Positions 38,971-47,496 of a stretch of 64,000 nucleotides of DNA are shown piece after piece. Source of the stretch: Shouchella lonarensis (GTDB lineage: Bacteria > Bacillota > Bacilli > Bacillales > Bacillaceae_D); NCBI RefSeq assembly GCF_900096965.1, contig NZ_FMYM01000004.1, positions 1-64,000 on the forward strand, read 5' to 3'. The position numbers and the translations under genes were made by a program. Every line of letters starts with the position of its first letter. The stretch's first letter is position 1. Below the pieces are notes generated by a model. It ran no database searches, was not told where the DNA came from, and saw only the letters and a list, made by a program, of their open reading frames with translations.

Positions 38971-39034
38971 CTCCTTTCTGAAAGGAGGTGTTGCTATGAG
39001 CGTCTTCCAGTCACTCGTACTAATAAAGATGTGA
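38971..39034 (+). pseudogene. Remnant of a holin-like type I toxin gene
   Basis: A leader hairpin, CACTCCTTTC paired with GAAAGGAGGTG (38969-38990), hides a perfect Shine-Dalgarno before ATG 38996. The coding part reads MSVFQSLVLIKM and stops after 12 codons. The start closely resembles the MSVYQSL-type N-terminus of the 30-odd-residue putative holin-like toxins common in Firmicutes. The membrane segment is missing and the gene runs into the convergent ferritin gene three bases later. Identification by memory of the family start and leader. Confidence 0.5.
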
Positions 39035-39037
39035 CAC

Positions 39038-39544
39038 CTACGCTTCCTCTTCCGTAAACTCTCGCTGCCCTAACTCTCGCTCATATAAATAAAGGGCATT
39101 CGCATCCCCCTGAATTCGCTTCAAATAACCGATATGCGTGTCAAACATGGACTCTTCTTCCACTTGTTCATCTAAAAACCAATTGAGAAACGACATCGTT
39201 TGATAATCCCGCTCTTCTCTAACCAAATCGTACAAATCGTAATACTGCCTTGTCACTTCTTTCTCTTGTGCGAGTGCTGCTTCAAACGTGTCCAGTACAG
39301 TGTCAAAACCCGTCTTAGGGGCTTCGATCGCACCAAAGATTGCTTTTCTGCCACGGTCATTTAAGAAGGTGTAAATTTTCATGCCGTGAAACCGTTCTTC
39401 TTTTGCTTGCTGAATGAAAAAGTCAGCAAAGCCATCGTAATTCAAATCGTGACAATGCGCTGCCATCGCCATATATTCATGCGCAGCTTGGAACTCCAAA
39501 TTCATTTGTTTGTTCAGTGCCTCGGTGATTTTTTCTGATAACAT
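39038..39544 (-). CDS. Ferritin
   Basis: A 168-residue ferritin-like iron storage protein. The four-helix diiron ligands are visible: Glu in [14 protein letters not shown] near residue 16, EERFHG with Glu/His near 49-52, and Glu/Gln in [11 protein letters not shown] near 127. FtnA-type ferritins oxidise and store iron in the cytoplasm. ATG 39544 follows AAAGGATG. A GTG two codons upstream is possible. Monocistronic. Confidence 0.92.
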   Translation of the reverse strand: MLSEKITEALNKQMNLEFQAAHEYMAMAAHCHDLNYDGFADFFIQQAKEERFHGMKIYTFLNDRGRKAIFGAIEAPKTGFDTVLDTFEAALAQEKEVTRQYYDLYDLVREERDYQTMSFLNWFLDEQVEEESMFDTHIGYLKRIQGDANALYLYERELGQREFTEEEA

Positions 39545-39654
39545 TTGCACATCATCCTTTCATTTGGAAAATTCCTTTGTACTTCTATAACCATCATACC
39601 AGAACAAGCATTTGAATCGCAAACGATCTTATCTGCAACGAACATGCAAACTGT

Positions 39655-39942
39655 TCACTGCTTAAACGATAAGCCCGCTTCTTGCAACACTGTCCTTAAT
39701 GTCGGCAAAGACGCTGGACCTAAACCATGGAGTGCTAAAACCTCTTTTTCACTGCAGCTGGCAAGTTGCGTTAAAGTCGTAATCCCATGGTGCTCTAGCG
39801 CCCGCCGCGCTGGCGCTGATAATAGAGAAAGAAAGCCCTCTTCCGGTGCGCGCGCCTTCTCACAAATTGGGCAAACAGGACAATCACTACTTTTGAAATA
39901 CTCATGACCCTTTTGACAAACCCTTTTTTCACGTACAGTCAT
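39655..39942 (-). CDS. Zinc-ribbon plus helix-hairpin-helix (RNA polymerase alpha-CTD-like) small protein
   Basis: A 95-residue protein. The N-terminal third has CQKGH...CPVCPIC cysteines (residues about 9-27) that look like a zinc knuckle. The rest reads LLSAPARRALEHHGITTLTQLASCSEKEVLALHGLGPASLPTLRTVL, the helix-hairpin-helix fold seen in RNA polymerase alpha C-terminal domains. It may bind DNA or RNA; no specific role is known. It lies two bases downstream of the next gene and is co-transcribed with it. Confidence 0.75.
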   Translation of the reverse strand: MTVREKRVCQKGHEYFKSSDCPVCPICEKARAPEEGFLSLLSAPARRALEHHGITTLTQLASCSEKEVLALHGLGPASLPTLRTVLQEAGLSFKQ

Positions 39943-39944
39943 TT

Positions 39945-40355
39945 TTAAAACCTCCCCGTTAGATTGAAAGTTTCACTTACAACGACTTGAACGAACTCAT
40001 CCAGTGTCCCCGTGCAATGATGAATAATTGGCAAATAGTAAAACGTGCTCGCAACTTCAGGAGCCAACGCTTCACCACCTGGTGCATGCAAATAAATCGC
40101 TTTCTGTTCTGCAATCGCAAGCCCGAGTTCAACGTGACTCCCCTTGCCAGCCGGCAAAAGAATGATTAGCATATCCGCTAAATGAACGGCCTTCACCTCT
40201 TCTTCACCAATTGCCTTTAATTGTGCCATCGTCGTTGCGCGACCATGTTTCGTAAAATCATATGTACAAGAAAGACCTGCGTCTATAAGCGTATCACGTA
40301 CATATTGGACTTGCGCACGATTGCGAAAGCTAGACGCAATATAAAATGTCACCAT
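39945..40355 (-). CDS. Nucleoside 2-deoxyribosyltransferase-like protein
   Basis: A 136-residue Rossmann-like protein. FYIASSFRNRAQVQYVRDTL at the N-terminus, the LADMLIILLPAGKGSHVELGLAIAEQKAIYL centre and the S(H)VELG Glu near residue 74 resemble the NDT-like family, where the Glu is the nucleophile. It could act on nucleosides or nucleotide waste; substrate unknown. Lies 15 bases below glsA and upstream of the zinc-ribbon gene. Confidence 0.78.
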   Translation of the reverse strand: MVTFYIASSFRNRAQVQYVRDTLIDAGLSCTYDFTKHGRATTMAQLKAIGEEEVKAVHLADMLIILLPAGKGSHVELGLAIAEQKAIYLHAPGGEALAPEVASTFYYLPIIHHCTGTLDEFVQVVVSETFNLTGRF

Positions 40356-40370
40356 ACTCGTCTCTCCCTA

Positions 40371-41300
40371 TTAAAACATACTTAGCCCATACTTCTCTGA
40401 CATCATCTCTAGCAACTTCATTCCGGCAATGCTGTTTCCCTTTTCATCTAGCGCCGGACCACAAACCCCGATCCCAAATTGATGCGGGAGCGCGCCCATA
40501 ATGCCTCCAGCAACACCACTTTTCGCTGGAATACCGACTTTTATCGCAAACGCACCAGAAGCATTATACATCCCGCATGTGACCATAAATGTTTTACAAA
40601 TGCGCGCCACACGTGCTGGTAGCAATTGCTCATTCGTCTTTGGATCGCGACCATCTAACGCCAACACACAACCGATACGGGCAAGGTCACGACAATTCAT
40701 TTCTATCGCACACTGCTTCGTATATAAGTCAATCAATTGTTCAATGTCTTCATCAATGACGTTGTGTTGTCTTAAAAAGAAACATAGTGACCGATTCAAA
40801 TCAGCAGTCTCATATTCAGACCGCGCAATTTCTTCATTATAATAAATATCATCATTATCCGCTAGTTGCCTGACAAATGCTAGTAAACGTTCCAGGCGTT
40901 CGTGAACAGTCCCACCGACAATCCGATGTGTCACCGCTAGGGCCCCGGCATTAATCATTGGGTTTAACGGCTTAGATGGTTTGTTTGTCTCAAGCTTGGC
41001 AATGGAATTAAACGGATCACCGGTCGGCTCTTTCCCAACCCGAGAGAACACATCCGCTTCGCCTCTATCCATCAGTACAAGCGCTAGCACCAATACTTTT
41101 GAAATGCTTTGTAACGTAAAATTTTCGTGAATATCACCAGCAGACGCGCATGTCCCGTCTGGATAATATACAGCGACCGAAAGTTTATCTGCATCAGCAA
41201 GCTGAAGCGCCGGGATATAATCAGCTACTTTCCCTTTTTTGGTATAAGATTTTGCTTGATCGACAAGTTGTTGCAACTCTTCGCTCGATTGACAATTCAT
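40371..41300 (-). CDS. glsA: Glutaminase
   Basis: A 309-residue glutaminase of the serine-dependent beta-lactamase fold. It hydrolyses glutamine to glutamate and ammonia. The catalytic pair Ser65-x-x-Lys68 sits in LQSISKV. NPMINAGA near 116 and AKSGVAGGIMG near 262 are family signatures. ATG 41300 follows AAGAGGAG. Extension to 41336 is unsupported. Probable first gene of a three-gene unit. Confidence 0.94.
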   Translation of the reverse strand: MNCQSSEELQQLVDQAKSYTKKGKVADYIPALQLADADKLSVAVYYPDGTCASAGDIHENFTLQSISKVLVLALVLMDRGEADVFSRVGKEPTGDPFNSIAKLETNKPSKPLNPMINAGALAVTHRIVGGTVHERLERLLAFVRQLADNDDIYYNEEIARSEYETADLNRSLCFFLRQHNVIDEDIEQLIDLYTKQCAIEMNCRDLARIGCVLALDGRDPKTNEQLLPARVARICKTFMVTCGMYNASGAFAIKVGIPAKSGVAGGIMGALPHQFGIGVCGPALDEKGNSIAGMKLLEMMSEKYGLSMF

Positions 41301-41404
41301 CGCTTCTCCTCTTTCTATACAACGGGCGGTCTTCACTCATAGTTTTTCCTTACTGTCGTCATTCATACAAATAATGTAACAATCAACTCGCAAAACATTG
41401 CGGA

Positions 41405-41908
41405 TTACCAACGCTCTTTTCTCTGTCGGTTCCATGTGAATACAGACTCAATACAATCATCTAAAAACACAATTGACATGACCCCAAGCACCATCAACAA
41501 TATCGACACTTGACCCAAATCCAAAATAGCACCTATAACCATCATAATTAAACCGATAGCAAAGCCAACATCAACATCAACACCTATTCCTTCTTTTATG
41601 TCCCCTTCACGAACAACTTCACCATGATCCCCCACTTCTGCCAGCGCCGCGTCTTCCTCTTCTTCTTCATCTTCCCAATCCTCCTGTTCACCTTCATGTG
41701 CAGCTACTTCCTGCTTTCCCTTTAATAATTCATCCACTGTCACTTGAAACAACTCGCTCAGTGCCATGAGATTAATTAAATCAGGATACCCTTTATCCGT
41801 CTCCCATTTATAGATCGCTTGCCGTGACACGTTTAACGACTGGGCCACATCTTCACGCGACAATGCTTGTGATTCTCGCAATGTCTTTAATCTCTCACCT
41901 AACTTCAT
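41405..41908 (-). CDS. XRE-family regulator with acidic linker and C-terminal membrane segments
   Basis: A 167-residue protein: an N-terminal Cro/C1 helix-turn-helix (residues about 6-62, LGERLKTLRESQALSREDVAQSLNVSRQAIYKWE). A strongly acidic linker (WEDEEEEEDAALAE near 78-92) follows. Two hydrophobic stretches (about 118-150) look like membrane helices. This layout suggests a membrane-tethered regulator. Its targets are unknown. ATG 41908 follows GAGAGG. A GTG nine bases upstream is less well placed. Transcribed alone. Confidence 0.82.
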   Translation of the reverse strand: MKLGERLKTLRESQALSREDVAQSLNVSRQAIYKWETDKGYPDLINLMALSELFQVTVDELLKGKQEVAAHEGEQEDWEDEEEEEDAALAEVGDHGEVVREGDIKEGIGVDVDVGFAIGLIMMVIGAILDLGQVSILLMVLGVMSIVFLDDCIESVFTWNRQRKERW

Positions 41909-42037
41909 TTTGCTCACCTCTCATATACCTGCATAATACTACATCGCCTCTAAAGCTAGCAATAAACGCTTCGTCTCCTCGCACAAACGGAACGTTTACA
42001 TGTATACTTAAAGTGACTCACTAGCAGGAGGAAAACG

Positions 42038-42496
42038 ATGAACTACATCAAATGGTTACGCAACAAAGTTGGGACGGAAAAAGTATTTTTAAATTTCGCG
42101 TCTGGATGTATTCGCAATGATCGCGGAGAAATTTTGCTACAAAGAAGAAGCGACAAGAAGACATGGGGTTTCCCTGGGGGTGCGATCGAACTCGGTGAAT
42201 CCGCTGAAGAAGCAGTCATTCGCGAAATAAAAGAAGAAACGGGACTAGATGTGCGCGTACATGCACTCATTGGTGTCTACACAAAATACGATGACCACTA
42301 CCCTTCAGGCGACAAAGCGCAAACCATCATGATCTTTTTTGACCTTAACATCATTGGTGGCAACTTATGTACAAACAGCCCGGAGACGCTTGAACTACAG
42401 TTTTTCGCACCCGATAGCGCCCCACCGCTCGTAAATAAGCAACATGAAGATGCACTGTTGGACGTAAACGGTCATTTGCGCGGCGTGTACCGATGA
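42038..42496 (+). CDS. Nudix hydrolase
   Basis: A 152-residue Nudix protein. The complete Nudix box GX5EX7REUXEEXGU is present from GAIELGESAEEAVIREIKEETGL (near residues 46-68), with the metal-binding glutamates. It hydrolyses a nucleoside diphosphate linked to some group X; the substrate is not predictable. AGGAGGAAA lies before the ATG. Divergent from the XRE regulator. Confidence 0.9.
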   Translation: MNYIKWLRNKVGTEKVFLNFASGCIRNDRGEILLQRRSDKKTWGFPGGAIELGESAEEAVIREIKEETGLDVRVHALIGVYTKYDDHYPSGDKAQTIMIFFDLNIIGGNLCTNSPETLELQFFAPDSAPPLVNKQHEDALLDVNGHLRGVYR

Positions 42497-42516
42497 ATGA
42501 GCTCCTCACACACGAT

Positions 42517-43422
42517 TTATCGTGGATTTGCACTCAAATGTTCGTGCAACAATAGCCACGTATCGCCCACTTTTTCAAACACATTTGTTGCTCTGCCACT
42601 ACCAGTTACGTACTCCCCATCTACAAAACCGCTGTAACGATACGTATATAAACAAACAGACTCACATAACCACACCCGATCAACCGCCTCATAATGCTCA
42701 TCGACAACATGTTGCCAAGCAGCGGTAAAATAAGCACCGATCTCCGCTTTTGTTTCACATGTTTTGTTTGAAAAATAATAAACTGATCGTTCATGCAACA
42801 GCTGTGCTACATGACGAAAATCATGGCTGTTTGTCGCGACGATATAGGCATCTAGTGCTTCCGCTGCCGTTTCGTGTACCGTGCGCAACTTTATCCAGTG
42901 CGCTAACCAATCTTTTTCAAGTAATCTCTCGTGATATATATTCATTAAAGCGGGAGATTCCTTGAAAAAAGACGTCGGCCGCACGATCAAGTTGACGACA
43001 TCTTCCAGTCCATGCGGTGCCATTAACTCTAACTCACCTTCTACCAATCGTACCGCAAGTGCCGTTGCTGTTTCGGGAAATTTTGCGACCGCATCCGTGG
43101 ATGACAAGTACGGTGAAACCCCCTTTACTTCATGCATACGCGCTTGGTTTTTTACTGACCAAATCACATCTTCCATGCGCGCTCGTAATACCGCTTCCAA
43201 GGCTTTTTCCTTTTGTTCATCACAATTATTACGATCAAAGTAAATGACGTCGACGTCTCGCAATATCGTCCGCGCATACCCATGCAAAACGTCCCAAATT
43301 TTCGCGCGTACAAACCCGGCACATACCCAGCAGTCGGGTAGATTGAGCAATGCTGCTTCTTTTAATACGGCCATCATCCATTCATCTTCGTAAATGAGTT
43401 GTTTGATTTGTTGTTCGTTCAT
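42517..43422 (-). CDS. Nucleotidyltransferase-like protein fused to an NTF2/SnoaL-like domain
   Basis: A 301-residue two-part protein. Residues about 1-175 match the NTP_transf_6-type nucleotidyltransferase family: PDCWVCAGFVRAKIWDVLHGY and RDVDVIYFD, with the DVD metal-binding pattern near residue 57. Residues about 185-301 look like an NTF2-like fold: ALDAYIVATNSHDFRHVAQLLHE and GRATNVFEKVGDTWLLLHEHLS, as in SnoaL/DUF4440 proteins. The two are normally separate. ATG 43422 is supported moderately. Function unknown. Confidence 0.75.
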   Translation of the reverse strand: MNEQQIKQLIYEDEWMMAVLKEAALLNLPDCWVCAGFVRAKIWDVLHGYARTILRDVDVIYFDRNNCDEQKEKALEAVLRARMEDVIWSVKNQARMHEVKGVSPYLSSTDAVAKFPETATALAVRLVEGELELMAPHGLEDVVNLIVRPTSFFKESPALMNIYHERLLEKDWLAHWIKLRTVHETAAEALDAYIVATNSHDFRHVAQLLHERSVYYFSNKTCETKAEIGAYFTAAWQHVVDEHYEAVDRVWLCESVCLYTYRYSGFVDGEYVTGSGRATNVFEKVGDTWLLLHEHLSANPR

Positions 43423-43526
43423 TTTCCACAATCCTTCCACTATCAAGTTGCTCCAGTTCTTCTGATCATACTACATACCCCCAACACTTAGCAACATATG
43501 TTCGTTTTTATTAGCGTGCAGAAACA

Positions 43527-43552
43527 GAAAAAAAGCCCCACTAGGAGGCTTA
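43527..43552 (-). terminator. Terminator of the MMPL exporter gene
   Basis: On the minus strand AAGCCTCC...GGGGCTT followed by T7, just below the stop codon at 43557. Confidence 0.75.
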
Positions 43553-43556
43553 TTCC

Positions 43557-46500
43557 TTATCCTTTTTCACTAAAATCTCTCTTTCGCCCACTCCATCTCA
43601 CCAATATCTGATCAAGCCTCATCAACCCCGGCAACATGACTGGTAACAGTAACACACTCAGCAATGCCAAACCGACGATGACAAGTGTCGCCACTTGAAT
43701 GAGTGTAAGGACACCTGATGGATATAGCGCTGCAAATGTGCCACCAAGAATGATCGCCGCAGAAATGACGACACCACCGATGTGTCGCGCCGCTTCTTTC
43801 ATTGCTGTCAGCGGATCTCCGGGCAACTCATTGTATCGCATCAATAAGAAAATACTATAGTCCACACCGATCGCAACAAGTAAAATGAAACCGAAAAACG
43901 GGACATTCCAACTGAGTGCTTCTACACCTAGTAAATACTTGCTCACAATCTCGGTAACTGCTAATGAAGTCATATAGGCAAACGCGAGTAAACCAATAAT
44001 GAAGATTGGTAACTTCACAGAACGGGTAATGATCACAAGGAAAATCCCGATACCAACAAGCATCAGCACTGCCGTCCGTAAGAAGTCACCACTCGCCACT
44101 TCTCGCAAATCTGCATTGATTGCTGATTGTCCACCAACTGCAACAGTCGCCTCATCGAGCACGGTTCCTTGCAATGCGGCGGCTGCCGTCTCATTCACTT
44201 CACTAATAACGTCCATCGCTTCAACCGTATACGGATTCGTTTCTAAGATGACCGTTAACTTCGTTGTCTCTCTATTCGGTGACATATAGGCATCTAGACT
44301 TGCTTGGAATCGATCTCCAGTTAGCACATCATCAGGAACAAAAAACGTGTGCGTTGCCGCAGAACCACTCAAATCGCCTAAAAACCCTTCCGCATCAGCT
44401 AAACCATCGCGCAACTCGTTAAGTCCTTCTGAACCTGCGTGCAAGCCATCTTGCAACGCACCCATCTGTTCACTTAACGTTGTTAACGCCGTTTGTAGCG
44501 ATGTTTGCCCTTCTTTAATCTGACCTAACCCTGAAGCGAGTTGCGCTGTGTTCGTGGACAACTCTTTTGAACCTGACGCTCCTTCACTTAGTCCAGTTTG
44601 TAATGTGGCTGCACCTTCCTTTAATTCCTCAGCGCCATCTTTCATTTTTGTTAAACTGCTGTTCACTTCGGAAAGCGCCGCATTGGCTGTTCGGAATGAC
44701 GTCATTGCTTCGTTATAGTCTTGTGAAGCTTGCGTAAGCTCACTTGATAATGCGTCAATATGCGCTTTTTTCTCTTTCACAGCAGCCAATGCGTCTTGTA
44801 TTTGCGCATTGCTCCCGGCATTTGGAACTTGCGCCAACAAATCATTTACAACATCAGACATATCCTCCCAGCCACGCAGTGCAGCAGAAACTGTCTCAGA
44901 TACAGTCGTAAGTTTCGTACCAAAGCCGCTTAATCCTTGTTCAAGCTCCGTATAACCGGCATGTAGTTCACTTGTTGCCCCTTGTAGCAACGCCAAGTTT
45001 TCCTCTAGTGAAGCCAAACCGTCTTTTAGTGTTTGTGCACCTTCCGCACCTTCAGAGATGCCTGCAGCAAGTTGATCGACTGCCTTTCCCACCTCCGTCG
45101 CACCAGTTTGCGCTTTTCCTGTACCATCGATCAACGCCTGCACGTGATCAGCGCCATTTTCATCACGATCAGCTAATTTCTTTTCCGCTTCTGATAAACC
45201 ATCACCAATTTCAAATGCACCTTCTCCAGCATCGTGCAAACCATCTTGCAACTGACCCGTTTGCTCATCAATATACAACCCATTAATTCGCTCACCAGTG
45301 GGACGGGTGGCGGAATATACTTCTGACACTCCATCCACTTTACTTAAAGCCTCAGTTAGCTCATCTAGCACGCGCAGGGGCAGCTGTTCATCTAAGCGCT
45401 TCTCCGTGTCAATCACCACTGTTGCCGGTGCAGCAAATCCACTTGAAAAGTGATCTTCAATGACGTTAATACCTTGCTTTGACTCATAATGATCAGCCAC
45501 TTCTAATAAGTCATTGTAATGTACGTCACCACGATATTGCCACAAGAAAGGTACCGTCAACAATGCCACAAGCGCAATCGAAATAACGGGACGCAAAGCC
45601 GCATTGTGTGATAAGAACGCCCACATTTTGCTATCGCCATGCCCAGCAAAATGTTTACTCGGCCAAAACATTTTCTTCCCAAGCAGCGCCATGAAAAATG
45701 GATTGAGTGTTGTTAGTACGAGGACAAGTACCCCAACACCAATCGCCACCGCTGACATCGCCTGGTACAATGTAAACTCGGCTAATGCTAAACTTACAAA
45801 ACCAATAAACACCGCCAAACCACTGTATACAACTGTCTTGCCTGATGTCCGGATCGTTGCTTTTGCCGCTTGCCATGCATCATCCGTATGACTCAATTCT
45901 TCTTTAAAACGCGTATAAAGCAAAATGTTATAATCGGTTCCAACCCCAAACAAAATCACAATTAAAAACACTTGCGTGAAACTAGAAAATGGAAAGTCAA
46001 CATGTAACACGGCATTGGCAATGATCGCCAATGACACAATATAAGATACACCGACTGTCAACAACGACACAAGGGGGACAATTGGCGAACGAAACACGAG
46101 CACAAGTACGACAATAATAAAAACGACCGCAATCATTTCTGTCTTCTTAATCCCGTCCTCTGTCGTGCTTGCGAAATCCTCTGAGATCACTTTCGCACCG
46201 GTTAAATACACATCTACTTGCTCCGGGTCAATCACTTCTCTTAATTGCTCCCGTACTTCTGCAATCGTTCCTTTTGACTCGGCTACCGATAGTTGCGTCA
46301 ACACCGTTGTTTCATCATCTGCCGTTAGTTGCGCAGCAATGTCTTCGCTATCTAAATGTGTCGTCATTTTCGTAATCCCAAGTAGCTCTTCCTTGTTCTC
46401 AAGGTCACGCACAATGCCGTCGACTTCCTCGCGTTGTGCTGCTGTTAACGCTGCGTTATTGCCACTGTGCCAAACAACAACGACATCATATGTTTCATCG

Positions 46501-46682
46501 TTGTCATCATCCATATGTTGTAATAAATCTCTTGCCACAATGCTTTGCGCTGAATCAGGCAAACGAATGTCACCTTTATCTCGTGAAAGTTGCCCCATAT
46601 CAGGAAGAGTAAGTACAGACACAACGGAAAGAACGACCCATAATAATAGTAATAATACTCTCCCATTAAAAACGCGCTTCAT
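43557..46682 (-). CDS. MMPL/RND-family exporter
   Basis: A 1041-residue RND-type transporter with twelve predicted membrane helices in two groups of six: helix 1, a large outer domain, helices 2-6, a second outer domain and helices 7-12. Each half carries the family's GVGTDYNILLYTRF or GVDYSIFLLMRYNE motif with the proton-relay Asp. The first outer region (residues about 480-790) has repeated L..G...L..G...L patterns typical of long coiled hairpins in Gram-positive MMPL/YdgH-like proteins. It probably exports lipids or drugs. A TetR gene lies directly upstream, and regulation by it is likely. Confidence 0.92.
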   Translation of the reverse strand: MKRVFNGRVLLLLLWVVLSVVSVLTLPDMGQLSRDKGDIRLPDSAQSIVARDLLQHMDDDNDETYDVVVVWHSGNNAALTAAQREEVDGIVRDLENKEELLGITKMTTHLDSEDIAAQLTADDETTVLTQLSVAESKGTIAEVREQLREVIDPEQVDVYLTGAKVISEDFASTTEDGIKKTEMIAVVFIIVVLVLVFRSPIVPLVSLLTVGVSYIVSLAIIANAVLHVDFPFSSFTQVFLIVILFGVGTDYNILLYTRFKEELSHTDDAWQAAKATIRTSGKTVVYSGLAVFIGFVSLALAEFTLYQAMSAVAIGVGVLVLVLTTLNPFFMALLGKKMFWPSKHFAGHGDSKMWAFLSHNAALRPVISIALVALLTVPFLWQYRGDVHYNDLLEVADHYESKQGINVIEDHFSSGFAAPATVVIDTEKRLDEQLPLRVLDELTEALSKVDGVSEVYSATRPTGERINGLYIDEQTGQLQDGLHDAGEGAFEIGDGLSEAEKKLADRDENGADHVQALIDGTGKAQTGATEVGKAVDQLAAGISEGAEGAQTLKDGLASLEENLALLQGATSELHAGYTELEQGLSGFGTKLTTVSETVSAALRGWEDMSDVVNDLLAQVPNAGSNAQIQDALAAVKEKKAHIDALSSELTQASQDYNEAMTSFRTANAALSEVNSSLTKMKDGAEELKEGAATLQTGLSEGASGSKELSTNTAQLASGLGQIKEGQTSLQTALTTLSEQMGALQDGLHAGSEGLNELRDGLADAEGFLGDLSGSAATHTFFVPDDVLTGDRFQASLDAYMSPNRETTKLTVILETNPYTVEAMDVISEVNETAAAALQGTVLDEATVAVGGQSAINADLREVASGDFLRTAVLMLVGIGIFLVIITRSVKLPIFIIGLLAFAYMTSLAVTEIVSKYLLGVEALSWNVPFFGFILLVAIGVDYSIFLLMRYNELPGDPLTAMKEAARHIGGVVISAAIILGGTFAALYPSGVLTLIQVATLVIVGLALLSVLLLPVMLPGLMRLDQILVRWSGRKRDFSEKG

Positions 46683-46711
46683 TTTTTTCTAACCCCCATT
46701 AATCAGTACAT

Positions 46712-47272
46712 CTATAAACTAACCGCACGCCAAAGGCTTTCTTCTACTTCTTGTAACAATCGCGGTGACGATTCAATTTCTCCATGCTGAATCGACTGTG
46801 CCAAATGAATAAATGCGCCATATACGATGGAAATCACTGCATTTGTCGGCAACGGACGAATCACTTCTTTTGCGACACCATTCTCAACAATGGCCCGCAC
46901 AAAATCGAGAAATGCTTCGTAGTCAGCGACGCATGAATCATTCAAATGACGAACATTCGCATGCGAAACAATCATCATTAGTGCTGATAAATCTGTTTCT
47001 GAAAATCGAACAAGCTGATAAAACAAATGCCTAAACTGCGCCCGTGTCGACGCACTTTCTGGAAAATCTGTTTGCAACGTCTTTGATAACAACTGCACAT
47101 ATCGGCTAAAAATAACATTCAGTAACGATTCTTTGTTCTCAAAATAACGGTAAATCGTTCCCGCACCAACATGTGCCCGTTCCGCAATAAGTGGTACCGT
47201 TGTCCCGTCATAACCACGCTCCGCGAATAATATTAGCGCTGCCTCAATGATATCCTTCTCTTTTTCATTCAT
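46712..47272 (-). CDS. TetR-family repressor
   Basis: A 186-residue TetR protein. The helix-turn-helix IIEAALILFAERGYDGTTVPLIAERAHVGAGTIYRYFENKESLL lies at residues about 8-52. The C-terminal half binds an unknown ligand. It is 29 bases upstream of the MMPL exporter gene and likely in one operon. A perfect 20-bp palindrome lies 21 bases upstream of its start and is its probable operator, so autoregulation with the exporter is expected. ATG 47272 was preferred to a GTG at 47281. Confidence 0.92.
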   Translation of the reverse strand: MNEKEKDIIEAALILFAERGYDGTTVPLIAERAHVGAGTIYRYFENKESLLNVIFSRYVQLLSKTLQTDFPESASTRAQFRHLFYQLVRFSETDLSALMMIVSHANVRHLNDSCVADYEAFLDFVRAIVENGVAKEVIRPLPTNAVISIVYGAFIHLAQSIQHGEIESSPRLLQEVEESLWRAVSL

Positions 47273-47293
47273 TTTTGTCACCTCACCTACGAT

Positions 47294-47313
47294 CGGAATG
47301 AATATTCATTCCG
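47294..47313. promoter_or_regulatory. Perfect palindromic operator upstream of the TetR/MMPL unit
   Basis: CGGAATGAATATTCATTCCG is a perfect 20-bp palindrome between the tetR gene and the divergent collagenase gene. The spacing and symmetry are typical for TetR dimers. Confidence 0.8.
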
Positions 47314-47496
47314 TGTTCTCGATTTTAACGCATCTCTACATCAGATGCAACCCCTCCTTTCAAAAATATGACACAGCAACCACACTTCTTGCTCAAACTG
47401 CATAGCAAAATAACTGATGAACATTTCCTCATGCGCACTCATATAATTTATGACTCACGCTCTTCAGTTATCTCAATAAAAATTTGGAGGCATAAA

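Noticed and set aside
45604..46692. Long plus-strand frames opposite the MMPL gene
   Set aside because: Shadow frames of a GC-balanced membrane-protein gene; no ribosome-binding sites and composition typical of antisense reading.
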